DNA of 5,957 nt from Actinomycetes bacterium (GCA_030598355.1 JAUVQD010000096.1:1-5957), one strand, 5' to 3'. Positions 1 to 5,575 are shown, numbered from the stretch's first letter. Notes: a model not told the origin generated them from the sequence alone. Numbers and translations are program-made.

Positions 1-12
1 CTTTTCTGTTAA

Positions 13-172
13 TCTGTGGTTACCACAGAAAGGAGGTGGTCGGATTGTTAAAGACCAGTGGAGGTGACTGTCGCTAGGCGTCACTTTTGAAAAGTTGGCG
101 TTTGCTACTTTAGGGGCGCCTGCGAATCCAGACAGTCTCACCGGACAAGGCCTCCTTTCTGAGGCCTTGTTC
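13..172 (+). ncRNA. Candidate structured RNA, class not recognised
   Basis: No long reading frame covers this stretch, but it is dense in helices. A 5' dyad occupies 13-20/22-29. A closing stem pairs 63-66 with 139-142 and 67-72 with 131-136 (10 bp, 2-nt bulge). Inside it, hairpin P2 pairs 79-82 with 97-100 and 83-87 with 91-95. Directly abutting it, P3 pairs 101-105 with 122-126, capped by 112-114/119-121. A 12-bp hairpin at 143-154/161-172 ends the unit. Pairs 81-98, 103-124 and 144-171 are G-U if the + strand is the RNA, but A-C mismatches on the other strand, which favours + transcription. Competing helices exist, such as 75-80/117-122. I compared it from memory with common riboswitches, SRP RNA, RNase P, tmRNA and tRNA and saw no match. 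It could be a small RNA or the leader or tail of an upstream unit. The true ends are unknown, and the folding was done by hand. Confidence 0.38.
143..172 (+). terminator. Strong hairpin, weak terminator candidate
   Basis: Positions 143-154 pair with 161-172: ten Watson-Crick pairs at 145-154/161-170, plus one G-U and one G-C pair at the base. The loop is the six bases CTTTCT. The stem is strong enough for an intrinsic terminator, but only a short T-poor tract follows on the + side and none on the minus side. It sits between a possible + RNA and the end of the convergent minus-strand gene, so it may define a 3' end for either transcript. Termination is inferred and not well supported. Confidence 0.3.
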
Positions 173-222
173 TACATAATATGAGCGCTTTTAGGTGAGT
201 TATTAGTGTTCCTTGCGCCGCC

Positions 223-471
223 TTAAGCCGCTTGTGACTCTAAGGCTACGACAAGACAAGTCAATGTTTTCTGGACACCCTCGACTTTCTGTATGCGCGA
301 GACGACCAAGTGAGCTAACTCTTCCGGCGTTGCGGCCTCAGCGTAGGCGATCGCGTCAAACGGCCCAGTTATAGCGTCGACCTCTCTGACGCCATCGATA
401 TTGGTGATTTTCTTGGCCGCGTTAACCAAAGCACCCGCTTGCGTGTTCATTAAAATATAAGCTGCTACCAT
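223..471 (-). CDS. Stand-alone Lrp/AsnC ligand-binding (RAM) domain protein
   Basis: The product is 82 aa and consists only of the alpha/beta effector-binding (RAM) domain of Lrp/AsnC regulators; there is no helix-turn-helix. It begins MVAAYILMNTQAG, the usual first strand of such proteins, followed by the helix, then GVREVDAITGPFDAIAY around residues 27-43. The G-P-F-D segment matches the family's conserved turn. A second helix and the closing strand (TLTCLVVAL) complete the fold. Family members form dimers or larger rings, and many bind amino acids. Stand-alone versions are common in bacteria and archaea, but their roles are mostly undefined. I chose the ATG at 471 because AGGAGG lies 6 nt upstream; a TTG at 495 would add eight residues that encode this ribosome-binding site. 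The gene is transcribed alone, divergent from the phosphatase gene. A DNA-binding role is unlikely without an HTH. Confidence 0.88.
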   Translation of the reverse strand: MVAAYILMNTQAGALVNAAKKITNIDGVREVDAITGPFDAIAYAEAATPEELAHLVVSRIQKVEGVQKTLTCLVVALESQAA

Positions 472-477
472 TTTAAT

Positions 478-484
478 CCTCCTC
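478..484 (-). promoter_or_regulatory. Ribosome binding site deciding the RAM-protein start
   Basis: The minus strand reads GAGGAGG here, a near-perfect anti-16S match, with 6 nt before the ATG at 471. This favours the 82-aa product over the TTG-initiated 90-aa version. Confidence 0.8.
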
Positions 485-513
485 ATCTGAGCCAAGAATA
501 TCGGCCTTTTTTA

Positions 514-543
514 ATAAAATTGTTTTACCCGTTTTTCACTCAA
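514..543 (-). promoter_or_regulatory. Possible promoter of the RAM-domain gene
   Basis: On the minus strand, TTGAGT (538-543) and TTTTAT (514-519) are separated by 18 nt in an A+T-rich stretch. Both boxes are imperfect. The predicted start is about 35 nt upstream of the ATG, leaving room for the good ribosome binding site. This is a plausible but weak call. Confidence 0.25.
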
Positions 544-587
544 ATTCTCACATTCTTCAAACTCCTACATGTAAACACAATAAGTGC

Positions 588-616
588 TTCAAACGCCCCT
601 AACTTGCGCATATAAA
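588..616 (+). promoter_or_regulatory. Possible promoter of the phosphatase-hydrolase pair
   Basis: TTCAAA (588-593) and TATAAA (611-616) are spaced by 17 nt. The expected transcription start falls at about the ATG at 620, so the message would be leaderless or nearly so. Neither possible start codon of this gene has a ribosome binding site, which agrees with that. If this promoter is real, the GTG at 584 cannot be the start. Confidence 0.3.
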
Positions 617-619
617 GAT

Positions 620-2110
620 ATGGGGTATTTTCACTTTTTTTACGGACTAGCTTTTTTTAGTCTGGGTCTCATCGTCGGATTGGAGACACTTCGTCCAATC
701 ATGCCTGAAGTGAAGCCTGCGTTTAGGAGTCTGGCCGTATTCGGTATTCTATATGGCTCCCACCAATGGCTGCAGTTCTTTGCAGACGTTGGCCTCCTTG
801 ACATGAGTTCGTTTGTAGTGGTAATTGCTGACATGGCGATTTTCTTGATAGCGACATTATTCTTGGCTCGGTTTGGTGCGCTATTGATAACCAAGCGGTG
901 GACTATTGTCACGGCCGTGCCGGTGTTGCTGATCTTATTTTGGCTGTTCGTAGTAGTAGGTTACTTGGGTGCAAATTACGGACCTCATGATATTCATCAC
1001 ATAGCCGATAATTTTGGCCGGTATATCATTGTTTTCCCTGCCTACCTGATCGCGGCCTGGGGCGTATTGAGGGGAAGGCTTATGACACAACTTGATACTA
1101 GCGGCGGCGCAGATGCGGATCGACTGATTTTAGCCGTTTTGCTCGGCATCAACGCATTTGCCTCAGGTTTGGTAGGAGAACCAAGTCCGTTGGTCTCTTC
1201 TAATTGGCTCAACGACAACACATTTCTTAGCGTAACCGGGATTCCAATTGAGCTGACAAGAACTCTCCTGGCAATTGGGATTACTATCCTAATGGTGGCA
1301 AAACTGAGGGTTTTTGAGTATATGTTCCTAGACGAAAGAAGAGCAAAAGAAGCGATGGAGCGCGACGCGGAAATTGCCGCCGAGATTCAAAATGAGCTAG
1401 TACCTGAAAAACCGCTCATCGACCCGGAAGTACAAGTCTACGCCAGGCTGGTGCAAGCGCGAATTGTCGGTGGAGATGCCTTCGATTATTTTGAGAATGA
1501 TGAGCGCGTCACGTTTATGGTAGCCGATGCTTCGGGGAAGGGGTCGCCAGCTGCGCTACTAAGCACGGCTGGCATCATAACACTTGAGACTGAATTTTTG
1601 GGGTCGAATGAACCGTCGCACATTTTGGATGAAGCCAACAAACGGTTGACAAAGCGATTTCCCGTTGGTTCATTTATGACCGCGTCTTTAGGTCAATATC
1701 TACCGGACGCACGACGAATAGTCCTGGCAAGTTCCGGGCAAAATCCACCGTTAGTCTACCGAAGGCAGCAAAGAGAGTGGCGCGTTGTTGATTTGCCTGG
1801 AAGCCTGCCTCTTGGCATTGAGGAAGATGCAAAATCGGCGCAGATTGAGATAGACGTTGATGAAGGCGACAGGCTTCTTATGTACACAGATGGATTAATA
1901 GACATGAGGGACCAAGAAGGGCAAAATATCCAGTTTGAGCAGATTCTAAATTGGCTTAACGCACAAGCCGATCTCGGACCCTCTGATTTACTAGATCACC
2001 TGGTTGACCTGGTGCTGAGCATTTCCGGGAGCTCACTTTATGATGATGTTACTATTCTGTTAGTCAACATTGAAAAGGTCGGTCAGGCACAGGTAAAGAA
2101 AATTGCCTAG
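620..2110 (+). CDS. Membrane-bound SpoIIE/RsbU-type PPM serine phosphatase
   Basis: The product is 496 aa with two halves. Residues 1-236 hold about seven hydrophobic helices (near 3-22, 38-60, 65-90, 94-117, 135-152, 169-186, 210-236), forming an integral-membrane sensor-like region of unknown ligand. A charged helical linker follows (238-262, DERRAKEAMERD...), as seen before catalytic domains of this family. Residues 263-485 are a SpoIIE/PP2C domain with its metal-binding acidic residues in place: VGGD (D286), ADASGKG (D303), YTDG (D424) and YDD (D475-476). Such enzymes usually dephosphorylate STAS-domain anti-anti-sigma proteins in partner switching, acting on the cytoplasmic side. The usual A-G-H-N-P motif reads S-S-G-Q-N-P-P here (Q374). 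I prefer the ATG at 620, where the first helix begins. A GTG at 584 would add 12 residues but has no ribosome binding site either. The next gene follows after 20 nt, probably as an operon. The protein partner is not in the window. Confidence 0.9.
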   Translation: MGYFHFFYGLAFFSLGLIVGLETLRPIMPEVKPAFRSLAVFGILYGSHQWLQFFADVGLLDMSSFVVVIADMAIFLIATLFLARFGALLITKRWTIVTAVPVLLILFWLFVVVGYLGANYGPHDIHHIADNFGRYIIVFPAYLIAAWGVLRGRLMTQLDTSGGADADRLILAVLLGINAFASGLVGEPSPLVSSNWLNDNTFLSVTGIPIELTRTLLAIGITILMVAKLRVFEYMFLDERRAKEAMERDAEIAAEIQNELVPEKPLIDPEVQVYARLVQARIVGGDAFDYFENDERVTFMVADASGKGSPAALLSTAGIITLETEFLGSNEPSHILDEANKRLTKRFPVGSFMTASLGQYLPDARRIVLASSGQNPPLVYRRQQREWRVVDLPGSLPLGIEEDAKSAQIEIDVDEGDRLLMYTDGLIDMRDQEGQNIQFEQILNWLNAQADLGPSDLLDHLVDLVLSISGSSLYDDVTILLVNIEKVGQAQVKKIA

Positions 2111-2130
2111 TATATGGGTAGAAATAGACC

Positions 2131-2964
2131 ATGAGTGAATTTAACGTACACAGTTTTTCGGCAGCCGAAGACGGTTGGTTTGCGAATTCCTATTATTTTG
2201 ATACGCCTGAGGGCATCTTTCTAATTGACACACAGCTTTTATCCGATTACGCGGAGGCTTTGCTTGGGCAGGTCAAAGGTGACTTCAAAGAACGAGAAGT
2301 GACAGCTGTATACATAACGCATCCACACCCGGACCACTATATTGGCTCGTCGCTGATTAGTGGAAAAACTTCCGCATCTTTCCATGCCACCAAGATGACA
2401 GCCGCAGTCATCGCAGAAGAAGCCAATGCTGAGCTTAATGCTTTGAAACCGCGATATGAGAGGCGTCTTCCTCATACATTTGTAGTGCCAAAGGAAACTT
2501 TTACAGGTGAGAGGGAGGTCTCTTTTAAGAACCTAACACTGAAATTCATCGACATGGGTCGAACAGAGAGTCCGTCAAATATGGTTTGTATGATACCCGA
2601 GGCAAAAACAGTGATAACCGGGGACCTTATATACAATCGCGTGCACCCCCGGCTTGACGATGGAGACCTGGATAGTTGGCGGCTGGCCTTGAGGAAGTTG
2701 AAGGGATACAAGATCAAAACTGTCTATCCCGGGCATGGGCCGGCGGCTGGCGTTGACGTTATTTCTCATCTAATGAGATATATCGATCACTTTCAAATAG
2801 CTGTCGACTATTTTGGAAAAGGTAAGGATTTTCTGGAGCCGCTTGATAAGCGCAGAATAATCAGCGTAATCTGCGATAAATACCCCGATTATGCTTTACC
2901 GGAAAATCTTTTAAAGGGGATAGACCTTGAGTTTGCCAGACAACATGACAAGAAGGTCGCTTAA
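2131..2964 (+). CDS. Metallo-beta-lactamase-fold hydrolase
   Basis: The product is a 277-aa cytoplasmic-type protein with no signal peptide. The MBL signature THPHPDH gives H64, H66, D68 and H69. The bridging aspartate is D165 in ITGDLIYNRVHP, and the late histidine is H202 in YPGHG. The third-motif histidine expected between these is absent: there is no histidine from 116 to 171, and the matching stretch reads GRTESPSNMV. The YN-x-VHP segment after the aspartate resembles what I recall of a hydrolase subgroup that also lacks that histidine. Metal binding is likely, perhaps with a changed site, and the substrate cannot be named. Residues 205-277 form a mostly helical tail. The gene starts 20 nt after the phosphatase stop with only a weak GGGT-like binding site, and ends at an intrinsic terminator, so the two genes are probably co-transcribed. 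A quorum-quenching lactonase or glyoxalase II assignment is not supported. Confidence 0.85.
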   Translation: MSEFNVHSFSAAEDGWFANSYYFDTPEGIFLIDTQLLSDYAEALLGQVKGDFKEREVTAVYITHPHPDHYIGSSLISGKTSASFHATKMTAAVIAEEANAELNALKPRYERRLPHTFVVPKETFTGEREVSFKNLTLKFIDMGRTESPSNMVCMIPEAKTVITGDLIYNRVHPRLDDGDLDSWRLALRKLKGYKIKTVYPGHGPAAGVDVISHLMRYIDHFQIAVDYFGKGKDFLEPLDKRRIISVICDKYPDYALPENLLKGIDLEFARQHDKKVA

Positions 2965-2967
2965 GAT

Positions 2968-3768
2968 TTAAGCCCACATACCCCCGGCCCACCAGGCCGG
3001 GCTCTTTTCTTGGTTTTGACTGCGTTCAAAGTTTTTAGATATCGTAAAGTCGAGCATCAAGCCCTGTAGTCCCAGAACCACAAATAGAATAGCGCCAAGA
3101 AAATCGCCGCCGAACAAGGTCATAATAAGGCCGATTATGCCACCAATTAACGCGCCACCCCTTAGCTTATTGGACCTAGTAAGAACCGCGCCAAGCCATG
3201 GGAAGATCCCCATGCTGGCATAAAAGAGGACAAAAGCCGTCCATCCCGTTAAAGGGGTTTGAGCTTGTTCCTGCGTTATCGTGTCGCCGGCTTGAGGGTT
3301 CAAGCCGCGCTCCAGTGCGGGGATAGTTTCAATGAGTCTATTTATTAACTGTTTCTTGTCAACGTTGGCCGGGAAACCGGAAAGCAATGTCTCTGCGTCT
3401 TTTGTGCTTAAAGTGTTTCGAAACATCGAACCGAGAACTACAACCGACTTTCCTTTAGCATTGATTAAGATCAAAACTCCGTTATCAAGATCAGCTTTAC
3501 CTACTTGCCAGAAATCAAAAAGATCCTGGGCGTATCGACGCTCTATCTGTTGATCAGCACTCGTGACAACAACTATTTCTATTGCCGTTTGATACTCAAA
3601 GTCTTTTAAAAGATCTTCTAGCCGGGCGATATCTTTCTTTTCAATAAAATGGCCAAAATCATTGACGCGTCCTTCAGGCACTGGTAATGATGTAGCCGAC
3701 CACCCCGGGCAGGCCGTTATGAGCAGCAAAGTCATGGCGAAGGTGAGAGAATAAATCTGCGCTTTCAT
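2968..3768 (-). CDS. TPM-domain membrane protein, likely lipoprotein
   Basis: The product is 266 aa. Residues 1-19 form a signal peptide (MKAQ, then a hydrophobic core) ending LLITAC, which fits a lipobox with C20 as the lipidated residue; cleavage by signal peptidase I after GWSA is the alternative. Residues 29-155 are a TPM (TLP18.3/Psb32/MOLO-1) domain: GRVNDFGHFI, a strand IEIVVVTS, YAQDLFDFWQVG, DNGVLILIN and VVVLGSMFRNTLS. Two or three membrane helices follow (about 175-196, 204-221 and 222-242), then a short Trp/Gly-rich tail. The TPM domain is therefore expected outside the membrane. Plant TPM proteins act in photosystem II repair, while most bacterial ones have no known activity. I chose the ATG at 3768 because the best promoter would start transcription near 3795, leaving the ATG at 3798 almost without an upstream leader; AAAGG lies 10 nt before 3768. 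The gene is monocistronic, and its stop is 3 nt from the convergent hydrolase stop. Confidence 0.8.
   Translation of the reverse strand: MKAQIYSLTFAMTLLLITACPGWSATSLPVPEGRVNDFGHFIEKKDIARLEDLLKDFEYQTAIEIVVVTSADQQIERRYAQDLFDFWQVGKADLDNGVLILINAKGKSVVVLGSMFRNTLSTKDAETLLSGFPANVDKKQLINRLIETIPALERGLNPQAGDTITQEQAQTPLTGWTAFVLFYASMGIFPWLGAVLTRSNKLRGGALIGGIIGLIMTLFGGDFLGAILFVVLGLQGLMLDFTISKNFERSQNQEKSPAWWAGGMWA
2983..3011 (+). terminator. Intrinsic terminator of the phosphatase-hydrolase operon
   Basis: CCCGGCC (2983-2989) pairs perfectly with GGCCGGG (2995-3001) around a 5-nt loop, followed by CTCTTTTCTT. It begins 18 nt after the hydrolase stop codon. There is no T tract on the other strand, so it works only rightwards. 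It lies wholly inside the last codons of the convergent TPM gene, whose C-terminal PAWWAGG is read from the same hairpin. Confidence 0.8.
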
Positions 3769-3801
3769 AAGAGTCCAGCCTTTGTTTATTCTAATCATCT
3801 C

Positions 3802-3830
3802 ATTTTAACGCACACGTGGAAGCTCGTCAT
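3802..3830 (-). promoter_or_regulatory. Candidate promoter of the TPM-protein gene
   Basis: On the minus strand, ATGACG (3825-3830) and TAAAAT (3802-3807, five of six consensus bases) are separated by exactly 17 nt. The predicted start near 3795 gives a leader of about 27 nt for the ATG at 3768. Its -35 box lies only 3 bp from that of the divergent ffh promoter. Confidence 0.5.
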
Positions 3831-3833
3831 CTC

Positions 3834-3862
3834 TTGACCAAAGATATTTTCAGTGACAAGAT
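3834..3862 (+). promoter_or_regulatory. Candidate promoter of ffh
   Basis: TTGACC (3834-3839, five of six) and CAAGAT (3857-3862, a poor -10) are spaced by 17 nt. The expected start point is about 3869-3872, at or just before the ffh ATG, so the transcript would be leaderless or carry only a few bases. The strong -35 and exact spacing support the call; the weak -10 limits it. Confidence 0.45.
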
Positions 3863-3871
3863 TTACCCATT

Positions 3872-5197
3872 ATGTTTGATTCACTATCTCAGCGGCTGGA
3901 TACAATATTTAGCAAGCTTAAAGGTCGAGGGAAGCTGAAAGAAGCTGATATTGACAGCGCCATGCGCGAAGTCCGATTGGCCTTACTGGAAGCTGACGTC
4001 AACTTTAAAGTTGTGAAAGAGTTTATCTCTTCGATCAGGGCTCGTGCCGTCGGACACGAGGTCCTGGAAAGCTTAACCCCTGCCCAACAAGTGATAAAGA
4101 TCGTTAATGAAGAGTTAACGGAGCTTCTGGGCTCAACAGAAAGCCGGTTGCCGATGGCGTCGCAGCCTCCGACAGTTATTATGATTGTCGGGCTTCAAGG
4201 CTCCGGAAAGACGACCGCGACGGCAAAACTGGCGCACAACTTCAAACACCAAGGAAAACAGCCGCTTATGATCGCGGCCGATACTTATCGTCCGGCCGCC
4301 AAGGACCAGCTAAGAGTCCTTGGTGAGGAAAGCGCGCTCCCGGTCTTTACGACGACCGGAAAACCGGAAGAAATCGTGGAAGCCGGACTAAGGGAAGCGC
4401 GAGAAAAAGCTAATGACGTGGTCATTATCGATACAGCTGGTCGTCTTCATATAGATGAGGAAATGATGGCTGAAGCCAAGCGCATTAGATCGCTCGCCAA
4501 GCCGCATCAAATCCTACTGGTAGTCGACGCTATGACTGGTCAAGATGCTGTTAACGTTGCCGCGGCTTTTAAGGAAGGTCTCGATTTTGATGGATTGATT
4601 TTGACGAAAATGGATGGAGACGCTCGGGGTGGGGCCGCGCTTTCAATTCGAGCTGTGACCGGCAAACCTGTCAAATTAATCAGCGCGGGTGAAAAAATTG
4701 ATTCTCTTGAAGCGTTTCACCCGGACCGTTTAGCCTCAAGGATATTAGGCATGGGCGATATGCTGACATTGATTGAAAAAGCCCAAGCTGTGACAGATGA
4801 AACTAAAGCTAAGGAGCTGGCGGAAAAACTTAAACGTCAAGAATTTGACTTTACCGATTTCTTGCAGCAAATGAAGCAATTAAGAAACATGGGTCCGGTT
4901 GGTGAAATGATCAAGATGATACCGGGTGCGTCAAAAATGCCGGGCTTAAAAGATGCTCAAGTCAATGAAGACGATATTAAAAAAGTCCAGGCAATAATAG
5001 AGTCAATGACCGCCCAGGAAAGACAACAACCAGCAATTATTTCAGGGAATCGGCGGAAGAGGATAGCCAGGGGTAGCGGCACTAGTGTTGCTGATGTAAA
5101 CAAACTTTTAAAACAGTTTGAGCAGACCAAAAAGATGATGAAAGGTATGCTTCAAGGCGGCGGAAAGAAAGGGCGGAAAGGTTTCCCTTTTGGGTAA
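3872..5197 (+). CDS. ffh: Signal recognition particle protein Ffh (SRP54)
   Basis: The product is a 441-aa GTPase that binds SRP RNA and signal peptides on nascent chains and brings ribosomes to the FtsY receptor at the membrane. The order is standard: N-domain helices (1-90, with EVRLALLEADVNFKVV), then the G domain with P-loop GLQGSGKTT (107-115), DTYRPAA (137-143), DTAGR (187-191) and TKMDGDARGG (245-254), then a methionine-rich M domain (about 300-435). The RNA-binding signature is at 391-403 and reads SGNRRKRIARGSG; the more usual form has S directly before RRxR, so N393 is a mild variant. The C-terminal tail is Gly/Lys-rich. Length is normal. The start is fixed by the conserved MFDSLS opening, yet no Shine-Dalgarno precedes it (see promoter). 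ftsY and ylxM, frequent upstream neighbours, are absent here; downstream lies the usual rpsP-khpA-rimM group. Confidence 0.98.
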   Translation: MFDSLSQRLDTIFSKLKGRGKLKEADIDSAMREVRLALLEADVNFKVVKEFISSIRARAVGHEVLESLTPAQQVIKIVNEELTELLGSTESRLPMASQPPTVIMIVGLQGSGKTTATAKLAHNFKHQGKQPLMIAADTYRPAAKDQLRVLGEESALPVFTTTGKPEEIVEAGLREAREKANDVVIIDTAGRLHIDEEMMAEAKRIRSLAKPHQILLVVDAMTGQDAVNVAAAFKEGLDFDGLILTKMDGDARGGAALSIRAVTGKPVKLISAGEKIDSLEAFHPDRLASRILGMGDMLTLIEKAQAVTDETKAKELAEKLKRQEFDFTDFLQQMKQLRNMGPVGEMIKMIPGASKMPGLKDAQVNEDDIKKVQAIIESMTAQERQQPAIISGNRRKRIARGSGTSVADVNKLLKQFEQTKKMMKGMLQGGGKKGRKGFPFG

Positions 5198-5206
5198 ACA
5201 AACATG

Positions 5207-5234
5207 TTGCTTTGAAAAATGTGCGCGCTATAAT
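5207..5234 (+). promoter_or_regulatory. Promoter of rpsP-khpA(-rimM)
   Basis: TTGCTT (5207-5212) is followed after 16 nt by a perfect TATAAT (5229-5234). The predicted start near 5241 gives a leader of about 44 nt with a strong ribosome binding site. The promoter begins 9 nt after the ffh stop, so S16 can be made independently of ffh, with possible read-through as well. The short leader contains an inverted repeat, TTGAA (5242-5246) and TTCAA (5252-5256), which may form a weak hairpin. Confidence 0.7.
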
Positions 5235-5272
5235 AGAAGGGTTGAATACTCTTCAAGCATATAATATGAAGG

Positions 5273-5279
5273 GGAGGTG
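5273..5279 (+). promoter_or_regulatory. Ribosome binding site deciding the rpsP TTG start
   Basis: GGAGGTG is complementary to the 16S rRNA 3' end, and its GGAGG core ends 7 nt before TTG at 5285. No in-frame ATG lies near, and the protein beginning from TTG (MSVRIRLSR) matches the normal S16 N-terminus. This settles the unusual start codon. Confidence 0.88.
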
Positions 5280-5284
5280 GTAAG

Positions 5285-5575
5285 TTGTCAGTAAGAATAA
5301 GACTTAGCAGGGCAGGCGCAAAGAAAAAACCGTTCTATCACGTGGTTGTGACAGATTCACGGATGCCGCGTGACGGTAGGCATATTGAGCCGATCGGACA
5401 TTACGATCCGCGCAAAGACCCATCTTTAATTGAGATAGACTCTGAAAAAGCGATTCGTTGGTTGGCAAAAGGGGCTCAGCCGTCAGAAACAGTTGAACAC
5501 CTTTTAAAGATTACCGGTGTGCGCAAAGAGTTTGATAAAAATAAGAAAAAATATTTGCAGGAGGCTACCTCGTGA
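5285..5575 (+). CDS. rpsP: 30S ribosomal protein S16
   Basis: The product is a 96-aa structural protein of the small subunit that binds 16S rRNA early in assembly. The N-terminal family signature RIRLSRAGAKKKPFYHVVV is plain, followed by DSRMPRDGRHIEPIGHYDP (about 24-42) and the helical half EIDSEKAIRWLAKGAQPSETVEHLLKITGV (about 50-79). Length is normal, without C-terminal extension. It uses a TTG start behind a very strong ribosome binding site and has its own promoter. Its stop overlaps the start of khpA in GTGA, so the two are probably translationally coupled. Confidence 0.98.
   Translation: MSVRIRLSRAGAKKKPFYHVVVTDSRMPRDGRHIEPIGHYDPRKDPSLIEIDSEKAIRWLAKGAQPSETVEHLLKITGVRKEFDKNKKKYLQEATS

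Noticed and set aside
24..50. Minus-strand CACCTCCTTTCT as the 3' end of a 16S rRNA gene
   Set aside because: The preceding bases do not match the conserved 16S terminal helix; it is simply the complement of a strong Shine-Dalgarno-like stretch.
121..142. GCGAATCC as a tRNA T-loop
   Set aside because: The flanks do not form a T-arm, and no acceptor or anticodon arms are found around it.
640..912. Minus-strand open frame inside the phosphatase gene, and similar frames within the hydrolase, TPM and rpsP/khpA genes
   Set aside because: They lie opposite well-supported coding regions, show no family features and have no convincing binding sites.
2114..2134. Six-codon frame ATGGGTAGAAATAG... whose TGA overlaps the hydrolase ATG
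   Set aside because: It has no ribosome binding site of its own and is short enough to be chance.
5171..5196. Inverted repeat GGAA/TTCC with T run at the end of ffh as a terminator
   Set aside because: Only a 4-bp stem, inside the coding sequence and before the stop codon; too weak to call.
5242..5265. Second TATAAT box (5260-5265) before rpsP as a tandem promoter
   Set aside because: The TTGAAT upstream is only 12 nt away and nothing like a -35 lies at 16-18 nt. A start from it would fall inside the ribosome binding site of rpsP.
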